Shown here: piece after piece, positions 1-5,394 of the stretch | How the letters are laid out: the number at the start of each line of letters is the position of its first letter | Numbering within the stretch: the first letter of the stretch is position 1 | Assembly (NCBI GenBank): GCA_021788515.1 | Contig: JAJYKN010000138.1 | Coordinates: 1 to 5,394, forward strand | Reading direction: 5' to 3' | DNA: 5,394 nucleotides | DNA from: Nitrospirota bacterium | GTDB taxonomy: Bacteria; Nitrospirota; UBA9217 | The notes under the pieces: generated by a model | What the model was told of the DNA's origin: nothing | Databases searched by the model: none | Seen by the model: only the letters and a program-made list of their open reading frames with translations | Position numbers and translations under genes: made by a program

Positions 1-125
1 TATGGGTTTTGCAGGTAGTGAACCTCGTCCAGCACCACCATGCCCAAATCAGCAAGCGCCTCAGGAGAGGCATAGATCATGTTCCTCAGCACTTCGGTAG
101 TCATCACCACTACGTCGGCATCGGC
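1..125 (-). pseudogene. Internal fragment of Ski2-like DEVH-box superfamily II helicase, cut at a chimeric junction
   Basis: Read on the minus strand from 125 to 3, this stretch is open for 41 codons. It gives a segment with [15 protein letters not shown] (motif Ib region, TTEVLR) followed by [13 protein letters not shown]. The DEVH box is motif II, the ATP-hydrolysis Walker B, and is encoded by bases 18-29. The same spacing and wording occur in the Ski2/Mtr4 family and in the bacterial HelY-like RNA helicases of Actinobacteria and Chloroflexi. The next codon begins TA, which would allow the usual Tyr after NP, so the frame probably runs on beyond the window start. Upstream (base 126 onward) the helicase frame stops looking like a helicase: Walker A and the N-terminus are missing, replaced by molybdenum hydroxylase sequence on the other strand. 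There is no start codon or ribosome site for it here. Family assignment is strong; whether it belongs next to the other genes is doubtful. Confidence 0.72.
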
Positions 126-245
126 GAACCCGGCCTGCCTCCAATCGCGCCTGCAGTGGCGAATGCGGTGTTCAAGGCAATTGGCGCGCGCATACGGCAA
201 TTGCCCATGAAGCCGGAAACCGTGCTCGCGGCGATGAAAAGCTAG
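117..245 (+). CDS. C-terminal end of xanthine dehydrogenase-family molybdenum-binding large subunit (5'-truncated)
   Basis: The plus-strand frame ending in TAG at 243-245 encodes [18 protein letters not shown] and then a tail with [18 protein letters not shown]. This is the signature C-terminus of the molybdopterin-binding subunit of molybdenum hydroxylases (xanthine dehydrogenase, CO dehydrogenase and isoquinoline oxidoreductase-like, COG1529). The Glu in GEPG (codon 126-128) aligns with the active-site glutamate of this family, which assists hydroxylation at the Mo centre. Only about 42 of the usual 700 or more residues are present. Upstream of about 114 the same frame is merely the antisense of a helicase fragment, so its apparent ATG at base 9 is not the start. 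The neighbours xdhC and mocA are the expected maturation genes for such an enzyme, which supports this end as native to the locus. Which substrate the enzyme oxidises cannot be told from the tail. Confidence 0.85.
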   Translation, partial: GIGEPGLPPIAPAVANAVFKAIGARIRQLPMKPETVLAAMKS

Positions 246-251
246 GGCGCC

Positions 252-324
252 GGGTCCGGGGGCAGGGGTCCAGGAAAAACGGGTTTTCCCGGACGCTGGA
301 TCCTGGACCCCGGCCCCTTGCCCC
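252..324. repeat. Intergenic inverted repeat built from degenerate 7-base units (copy 1)
   Basis: The 103-bp gap between the hydroxylase tail and xdhC holds a G-rich arm (252-275) and a C-rich arm (301-324). GGGTCCAGGA at 266-275 pairs perfectly with TCCTGGACCC at 301-310, and pairing continues outward with a few mismatches to about 24 bp. The C-rich arm divides into 7-base units TGGACCC, CGGCCCC and TTGCCCC; the G-rich arm holds the complementary units. The loop contains a small CGGG-TTTT-CCCG hairpin (280-291). No T-run follows the stem, so it is not a classic intrinsic terminator. The 12-mer GGGGCAGGGGTC (259-270) recurs exactly at 4055-4066. Confidence 0.8.
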
Positions 325-348
325 TGATTCTTCCGGATGAGGTGATTC

Positions 349-1191
349 ATGCAGATCTACGAAGAAGTTCTCCGGCTCAAACGCCTTGGCCGCATTTCCG
401 CCATTGCCACGATCGTCGAATGCCGGGGCTCGTCGCCCCAGAAGCAGGGCGCCAAGATGCTCGTTCGCGATGACGGCTCGATCCTGGGGACCCTGGGCGG
501 CGGCTGTCTTGAAGCCGACGTGGTTGCCGCCGCACGCATGGCCATGAAGGACGGAAGTCCTTTGACCCTCCCCTTCGAGCTCACGGAAAAGGAGGGCGGG
601 CTCGTGTGCGGAGGCGCGGTCCTGGTCTACATCGAACCGGTGATGCAGGAACCCCATCTCGTGATCCTCGGCGCGGGCCACGTGGGAAAGACGTTGACCA
701 AGCTCGCGCGCTTCGCCGGCTTTCGCGTGACCGTGGTCGACGACCGGGAGGAATTCGCAAACCGGGAAAACCTCCCCGATGCAACGGACCTGCTCGTAAA
801 CGAGTTCGCCCGCGCCTTCGAACAGGTGCCTGTCGAGCGAAGCACGTACATCGTCGTTGCCACGCGGGGCCACAACCACGACCTCGACGCCGTCAAGGCC
901 GCGCTCATGACCGAGGCCTGCTATATCGGCCTGCTCGGCAGCAAGCGAAAAAAGGCCCTGCTGCATAAATCGCTTCTGGAAGCCGGTTTTTCGGAGGAGG
1001 ACATCAGCCGGGTCGTGATTCCCGTGGGCCTTCCCGTGGGTTCCGTCACACCGGAGGAAATTGCCGTAAGCATCATGGCGCAGATCATTCAACTACGGAG
1101 AGCAAATGGGCAACCGCGTATCGGCGCTTCTTCTTGCGGCAGGCTCGTCCAGCAGGATGGGGCGGACCAAGCAGCTTCTGCTGCTCGATGA
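349..1191 (+). CDS. xdhC: XdhC/CoxI-family molybdenum cofactor maturation protein
   Basis: This 280-residue protein has the full XdhC layout. The N-terminal XdhC/CoxI domain carries CRGSSP (25-30), GTLGGGCLE (47-55, conserved Cys53) and GLVCGG (84-89, Cys87). The C-terminal Rossmann domain opens with HLVILGAGHVGK (103-114) and continues with VVDDRE (129-134), ATRGHNHD (171-178), GLLGSKRK (194-201) and VTPEEIAVSI (233-242). Family members are cytoplasmic chaperones: they bind the molybdenum cofactor, promote its sulfuration with a cysteine desulfurase, and deliver it to xanthine dehydrogenase-type enzymes without remaining in the final enzyme. The start is supported by GAGGTGA at 339-345 just ahead of the ATG. 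It follows a hydroxylase large-subunit tail and overlaps mocA by 86 bases. Family homology effectively ends near residue 250, so residues 253-280 are read through the start of mocA in another frame and are probably a non-conserved tail. Confidence 0.95.
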   Translation: MQIYEEVLRLKRLGRISAIATIVECRGSSPQKQGAKMLVRDDGSILGTLGGGCLEADVVAAARMAMKDGSPLTLPFELTEKEGGLVCGGAVLVYIEPVMQEPHLVILGAGHVGKTLTKLARFAGFRVTVVDDREEFANRENLPDATDLLVNEFARAFEQVPVERSTYIVVATRGHNHDLDAVKAALMTEACYIGLLGSKRKKALLHKSLLEAGFSEEDISRVVIPVGLPVGSVTPEEIAVSIMAQIIQLRRANGQPRIGASSCGRLVQQDGADQAASAAR

Positions 1192-1702
1192 TAAGCCGGT
1201 CATCAGGCACTGCATCGACGCTCTTTTCGCGGCCAAGGTCGTGAACATCGTAGTCGTCGTCAGCACGGCGGACAACGGGATCACCGAGGCCCTCTCGGGG
1301 CTGCCCGTCACGGTCGCGGTAAACACGACGCCGGGCAGCGATATGGCGGAATCCGTCAGAACCGGGTTCCGGGCGCTGGATCACTCCTCTTCCGCAATTC
1401 TCGTCTGTCTCTCCGATCACCCGCTTGTCAGTCCCCTGTCGATCATGGCCTTGATGGACATGCATAACAGATTTCCTGATAAGATCATCATCCCCTGCTA
1501 TCAAGGTCGACGGGGCCACCCTGGCCTGTTTCCCAGGACAGTCCTGGATGAGATTTTTTCCGGGAGCACCCTTCGCGACATTGTCAGAAAAGAGAGCGGT
1601 CGCGTGCTGGAGCTGCCCGGTCTTGACGAAGGCGTCCTGTTCGACATGGATACGCGCGACGATTACGAGCGCCTCGTCGAGCTTTTCGGGAGAAAAAAAT
1701 GA
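1106..1702 (+). CDS. mocA: MobA/MocA-like molybdenum cofactor cytidylyltransferase
   Basis: This 198-residue protein has the nucleotidyltransferase fold of MobA-like enzymes. LLLAAGSSSRMGRTKQLLL (8-26) is the nucleotide-binding loop, with Lys22. VCLSDHPLV (100-108) carries the metal-binding Asp104, GHPGLF (137-142) lies near the substrate site, and FDMDTRDDY (179-187) matches the conserved DIDTPEDY end motif. Beside a molybdenum hydroxylase and xdhC the likely reaction is CTP plus Mo-molybdopterin giving the cytosine dinucleotide cofactor, as for E. coli MocA, in the cytoplasm. The alternative of guanylyl transfer (MobA) is less likely in this context; nucleotide choice is inferred, not seen. 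The ATG at 1106 lies five bases after GGAG (1097-1100) and inside the end of xdhC, pointing to translational coupling. Its TGA overlaps the next ATG by four bases. Confidence 0.9.
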   Translation: MGNRVSALLLAAGSSSRMGRTKQLLLLDDKPVIRHCIDALFAAKVVNIVVVVSTADNGITEALSGLPVTVAVNTTPGSDMAESVRTGFRALDHSSSAILVCLSDHPLVSPLSIMALMDMHNRFPDKIIIPCYQGRRGHPGLFPRTVLDEIFSGSTLRDIVRKESGRVLELPGLDEGVLFDMDTRDDYERLVELFGRKK

Positions 1703-2439
1703 CGAGCGATCACACGCTGCCTCCCCTTGTCCTTACGGGCTTCCTGCTTGCGCTGCTTTTCGTTGCCATGGAAGCTTTCGCGGGCTTCGGCAGCCGATGG
1801 GGATGGTGGAATTTCCTGATGGGCATCAACATGCTGCGATGGGCCGCTTATGGCGGACTATGCGCCGCCGTGGTCAGCGCCGTCGCGTTTGCAGTGTCGT
1901 CGTTTCATCACCGGGTTTTCCCAAGCGCAGTCCTGGCAATAGCCGGCATCATCCTCGGCCTCGTGACCGCAGGCATTCCCTGGACCTGGATGGAGGCCGC
2001 CAAACGGGTCCCCCCGATCCACGACATAACGACCGATACCACGAACCCTCCGGAGTTCAAGGCAATCCTCGCGCTCCGAAAAAACGCGCCAAACTCCGCA
2101 TCGTACGGCGGCGAGGAGATTGCGGCCGAGCAGCGCAAAGCATACCCTGATATCCGGCCCCTGGTAATGCCCGTATCAGCCCGTGTTGCCTTCGAAAAGG
2201 CGCTTACTGTCGCTCGCAACCTGGGCTGGGAGATAGTGGCCATGGCCCCGAGTGAGGGACGGATTGAAGCAGTTGACCGCACCTTCTGGTTCGGTTTCAA
2301 GGATGACATCGTCATCCGGATTTCGGCTGAAGGCGAAGGCAGCCGGGTCGATATCCGTTCCGAATCCCGGGTCGGTGTCAGCGATATCGGAACCAACGCC
2401 AAAAGGATCCGCAAATTCCTGGAACAGATGAAGAGCTGA
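1699..2439 (+). CDS. DUF1499 protein with three N-terminal membrane helices
   Basis: This 246-residue protein opens with three hydrophobic stretches (about 8-28, 43-67 and 75-95), so it is probably an inner-membrane protein. A soluble DUF1499 domain follows (about 103-244). The conserved DUF1499 wording is clear: PPIHDITTDTTNPPEF (105-120), AYPDIRPL (148-155), a W-containing helix (161-180), EGRIEAVDRTFWFGFKDD (186-203), GSRVDIRSESRVG (214-226) and GTNAKRIRKFL (231-241). The function of DUF1499 is not established; I infer none. It shares ATGA with the end of mocA (ATG 1699-1701, TGA 1700-1702), with GGGAG at 1688-1692 as ribosome site, so it is translated with the cofactor-maturation genes and is probably the last gene of that operon. 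No rho-independent terminator is visible after it. Confidence 0.9.
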   Translation: MTSDHTLPPLVLTGFLLALLFVAMEAFAGFGSRWGWWNFLMGINMLRWAAYGGLCAAVVSAVAFAVSSFHHRVFPSAVLAIAGIILGLVTAGIPWTWMEAAKRVPPIHDITTDTTNPPEFKAILALRKNAPNSASYGGEEIAAEQRKAYPDIRPLVMPVSARVAFEKALTVARNLGWEIVAMAPSEGRIEAVDRTFWFGFKDDIVIRISAEGEGSRVDIRSESRVGVSDIGTNAKRIRKFLEQMKS

Positions 2440-2541
2440 ATTCAGCGCAATTAAATATGCTGTATGTGGGATGAAACTGCTATTTATGGCAATGAATAAC
2501 CATATTAGGCAGCATTACTTACTAATAAAGCGATACAGGTG

Positions 2542-2556
2542 GGCTGATCATTAGCC
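2542..2556. promoter_or_regulatory. Near-perfect 15-bp palindrome, possible operator
   Basis: GGCTGATCATTAGCC is symmetrical about C2549 except for one G/T pair. It sits about 83 bp upstream of the -35 box of the DUF1015 promoter, in the AT-rich spacer. Short dyads like this can be regulator sites, but this one matches no binding site I recognise, and one such palindrome may occur by chance. Confidence 0.2.
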
Positions 2557-2638
2557 AAAGCCATTAATAAACATCCATTTCCCTTGAGAACCATTCGACT
2601 CATTAAGGTTTGTTCCCGGCATTCAGCCCGAAAATCTG

Positions 2639-2668
2639 TTGACAATAAATCAGGCCCTGTGCTATAAA
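2639..2668 (+). promoter_or_regulatory. Sigma70-type promoter for the DUF1015 gene
   Basis: A consensus -35 box TTGACA (2639-2644) is followed after 18 bases by TATAAA (2663-2668), one base from the TATAAT consensus. A transcript would begin near 2675, leaving a leader of about 45 bases before the ATG at 2722 with AAGGA at 2708-2712. It lies in AT-rich DNA directly upstream of a gene with no close upstream partner. It could also drive the downstream GAPDH gene, since I see no convincing separate promoter there. Confidence 0.7.
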
Positions 2669-2721
2669 AGAGGTCTTTTGAAGCATATTTCCAGCCTGTT
2701 CACCAGCAAGGACATCGATAC

Positions 2722-4047
2722 ATGGCGACTATAGCCCCCTTTCGGGGGATGGTTTACAACCAGGCAAAAGCGGGAAAGATCCACAACCTCGTCTGTCCGC
2801 CTTACGATATCATATCGCCGGCAGAGCAGCAGGATTTGTACAGAAAAAGTCCGTACAATGTGATCCGGCTCGAATACGGACTGGCAAGCCCCGGCGACAC
2901 CGAAGAAGACAACCGGTACACGAGGGCAGCGGCTATACTGGAAGACTGGTCGCGCACAGCGATTCTGCAGCAGGGCACGGAGCCGGCTTTCTACATCTAT
3001 GAGATGGAGTACCATGCGGGTGAGGACGTAAGGAAACTGCGCGGCTTCATCAGCCTGGTCAGGATCGAGGACTACGACTCAGGCGTAGTCAAGCCCCACG
3101 AGACGACCCTCTCCGGCCCCAAGACGGACCGACTGAATCTCCTGCGCGCATGCAAAGCGAGCTTCAGCCAAATTTTTTCGCTCTTCTCCGATCCGGAGGG
3201 GAAAATCTCAGGCGTCCTTGCGAAGGTCTCGGGCAAGCCCGAGATGGAAGTAAAAAGCAGCGACAATGTGGTCCACCGCGCCTGGCCCCTGAACGACAAA
3301 AACGATATCGAGACCATCGTGCGGGAAATGGCCGGCAAACAGATCTTCATCGCCGACGGTCACCACCGGTACGACACGGCTTTAAATTATCGAAACGAAC
3401 GCCGCAAGGCAGCGGGCTCCTCTACGGGCGAGGAAGGCTACAATTACGTTGCCATGTTCCTGGCCCGGCTGGAAGACCCGGGGCTCACGATTCTTCCTGC
3501 GCACCGCGTCCTGTTCAACCTGGCGAACTTCGATCCGCGGCGCTTCGAGGACGACCTGAACCGGTACTTCAACATCGAGCGTATTGATTTCGACAAAAGG
3601 TCCGAAGCCAAGGATTTGCACACGGTCCTGGACACCATGGCGCACCGCGCGGACCATGCCCATGTCTTCGGCATGCGGGTCAAGGGAGAGCACAGCTACT
3701 ACCTCCTCACGCTGCGGAACGAAGCGGACATGGATGCGCTGCTCCCGTCCAAGTCTCCCGCGTACCGGAGGCTGGACGTCTCGATTCTCCATCACCTGAT
3801 CATCGACAGGCTCCTGGGGATCAAGATGGAGACGCACAAGCTGGGGCTCAACATCGAATACATCAAGGACGCTGCTGAGGCGGACAAGCGGGTCCACGAC
3901 GATGCAGTGGAACTGGTCTTTTTCATGAACCCGACGAAGGTGCAGGAAGTGAAGGACGTAGCAACGGTCGGCGAGCGCATGCCGCAGAAAGCGACGTACT
4001 TCTTTCCCAAGCTTTTGACGGGGCTGGTGATACACAAGCTAGACTAA
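2722..4047 (+). CDS. DUF1015 / COG4198 family protein
   Basis: This 441-residue protein is a full-length DUF1015 member. Diagnostic segments in order are APFRGMVYN (5-13), VCPPYDIISP (24-33), YNVIRLEYG (45-53), KPHETTLSGPKTDRLNLLRA (124-143), FIADGHHRYDTALNYR (209-224) and the terminal MPQKATYFFPKLLTGLVI (420-437). The family is widespread and has no settled biochemical function. The DGHHR segment recalls the ParB/sulfiredoxin-like fold of the archaeal free-serine kinase SerK and the SbnI serine kinase; a small-molecule kinase role is only a guess from this resemblance. It is predicted cytoplasmic, with no signal peptide or membrane helix. The start is set by AAGGA (2708-2712), nine bases ahead of the ATG, downstream of a good promoter. 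The TAA stop is followed at once by an inverted repeat and, 107 bases on, by the GAPDH start in the same direction. Confidence 0.92.
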   Translation: MATIAPFRGMVYNQAKAGKIHNLVCPPYDIISPAEQQDLYRKSPYNVIRLEYGLASPGDTEEDNRYTRAAAILEDWSRTAILQQGTEPAFYIYEMEYHAGEDVRKLRGFISLVRIEDYDSGVVKPHETTLSGPKTDRLNLLRACKASFSQIFSLFSDPEGKISGVLAKVSGKPEMEVKSSDNVVHRAWPLNDKNDIETIVREMAGKQIFIADGHHRYDTALNYRNERRKAAGSSTGEEGYNYVAMFLARLEDPGLTILPAHRVLFNLANFDPRRFEDDLNRYFNIERIDFDKRSEAKDLHTVLDTMAHRADHAHVFGMRVKGEHSYYLLTLRNEADMDALLPSKSPAYRRLDVSILHHLIIDRLLGIKMETHKLGLNIEYIKDAAEADKRVHDDAVELVFFMNPTKVQEVKDVATVGERMPQKATYFFPKLLTGLVIHKLD

Positions 4048-5162
<1,115 letters not shown>

Positions 5163-5247
5163 GGAAAACCGAAACGGCGACGGGAGCGAAACGGGGAGGG
5201 GGCGAGACGACCTTTCTCCGGTTCCCCGGTTCTCCGTTTCCCCGATT
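5163..5247. repeat. Degenerate 8-base tandem units in an imperfect G-rich/C-rich inverted element (copy 3)
   Basis: The spacer after GAPDH repeats the design of the other two: a G-rich stretch (5163-5204) starting right after the stop codon, then a C-rich stretch. The C-rich part reads as four tandem octamers, CTCCGGTT, CCCCGGTT, CTCCGTTT and CCCCGATT (5216-5247). In the G-rich part CGAAACGG occurs twice (5170-5177, 5187-5194). GAAACGGGG (5188-5196) pairs with CCCCGGTTC (5224-5232) with one mismatch, and AAACGG (5172-5177) pairs with CCGTTT (5234-5239). Pairing is weaker than in copy 2. No T-run follows. Confidence 0.68.
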
Positions 5248-5263
5248 CATTCAATTCCGTAAC

Positions 5264-5268
5264 GAGGA
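5264..5268 (+). promoter_or_regulatory. Ribosome-binding site ahead of the right-edge gene
   Basis: GAGGA lies six bases before the ATG at 5275. An in-frame TAA at 5260-5262 closes the frame just upstream, so translation of the following gene must start here even though its protein looks N-terminally shortened. Confidence 0.55.
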
Positions 5269-5274
5269 AACAGC

Positions 5275-5394
5275 ATGGATAAAAAAACCGGCGGGGTTAC
5301 CTACGGAGGATATTCCAAAGACATCGTGGTAGACGAGGATTTCGTATTGCGAGTCACCCACAAAGATTCAATTGAGAAAGTTGCTCCGCTTCTT
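5275..5394 (+). CDS. Partial, YahK/CAD-type zinc alcohol dehydrogenase-like, lacking the N-terminal domain
   Basis: The 40 codons to the window end include GGVTYGGYSKDIVVDEDFVLRV and end in KVAPLL, shown here as TYGGYSKDIVVDEDFVLRV (9-27) and APLL (37-40). This resembles the middle of NAD(P)-dependent zinc alcohol dehydrogenases of the YahK/cinnamyl-alcohol-dehydrogenase group, where GGYS..IVV...VLR is followed by APLLCAGITTYSPL at the start of the cofactor-binding domain. In that family this segment begins roughly 115-120 residues into the protein, after the catalytic- and structural-zinc cysteines. Here it follows an ATG at 5275 with a ribosome site, and the frame is closed upstream by TAA (5260-5262); I found no N-terminal domain in any frame of the spacer. 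It may be a truncated gene, a remodelled start, or another join. The gene continues past the window. Family recognition rests on a short stretch. Confidence 0.55.
   Translation, partial: MDKKTGGVTYGGYSKDIVVDEDFVLRVTHKDSIEKVAPLL

Larger units (their letters stand above)
2440..2721. other. AT-rich intergenic spacer with a promoter near its right end
   Basis: These 282 bases are clearly richer in A+T than the genes on either side and carry no credible gene on either strand; a minus-strand open frame that enters it from 3015 is the antisense of the DUF1015 gene. Its right end holds a sigma70-like promoter and the ribosome site of the DUF1015 gene. The middle holds a short near-palindrome (2542-2556). 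I see no strong hairpin followed by T-run that would end the upstream operon, and it lacks the G-rich/C-rich repeat element found in the other spacers. Confidence 0.75.

Noticed and set aside
9..245. A 78-residue open frame on the plus strand taken as one gene
   Set aside because: Its first half is the exact antisense of helicase motifs on the minus strand, and only the second half matches the hydroxylase tail; the frame is continuous by chance across the join.
252..324. Rho-independent terminator after the hydroxylase gene
   Set aside because: The stem is long and G+C rich, but no T-run follows its 3' arm, and it is followed by co-oriented xdhC expected to be co-transcribed.
172..1092. A 306-residue open frame on the minus strand
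   Set aside because: It lies wholly opposite the well-recognised xdhC and the hydroxylase tail, shows no family motifs, and is an antisense shadow favoured by high G+C.

Overview
The window reads as a GC-rich bacterial chromosome fragment (roughly 55-60% G+C in the genes) of compact, mostly plus-strand genes. The gene set is a molybdenum hydroxylase with its maturation factors, a DUF1499 membrane protein, a DUF1015 protein and an NAD-type GAPDH. It fits an anaerobic or facultative Gram-negative lineage such as Desulfobacterota or Nitrospirota, but that placement is a low-confidence impression and nothing here fixes it. There are no RNA genes, insertion sequences or CRISPR arrays that I can support.

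Layout. Bases 1-125 read on the minus strand as an internal piece of a Ski2-like DEVH-box helicase. From about base 117 the plus strand reads as the last ~42 residues of a xanthine dehydrogenase-type molybdenum-binding subunit. The two partial genes abut head-on at 114-125, so the left edge is a chimera (assembly or amplification artefact, or a real rearrangement). Next come a spacer with an inverted repeat, then xdhC (349-1191), a mocA-like cytidylyltransferase (1106-1702) and a DUF1499 membrane protein (1699-2439). These overlap one another and form a tight operon. An AT-rich 282-bp spacer follows, with a good sigma70-type promoter (2639-2668) driving a DUF1015/COG4198 gene (2722-4047). A GAPDH gene (4155-5162) comes next. 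The right edge (5275 onward) encodes 40 residues that resemble the middle of a YahK/cinnamyl-alcohol-dehydrogenase-type zinc alcohol dehydrogenase, starting at an ATG without the usual N-terminal domain.

How the genes work together. In the molybdenum hydroxylase system, MocA converts Mo-molybdopterin to the cytosine dinucleotide form, XdhC binds and sulfurates that cofactor, and the hydroxylase large subunit receives it. Co-transcription of DUF1499 with this set suggests, but does not show, a related role. DUF1015 and GAPDH lie in the same orientation and may be co-transcribed from the 2639 promoter. GAPDH serves central carbon metabolism.

The most interesting non-genic signal is a family of short intergenic elements in three of the four longer spacers (252-324, 4048-4127, 5163-5247). 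Each is a G-rich run followed by a C-rich run built from degenerate 7- or 8-base tandem units, so each can fold on itself. The 4048-4127 copy also has four-run G-quadruplex potential on both strands. I found no convincing new multi-gene system; the edge chimeras and this repeat family are the parts that deserve a second look.
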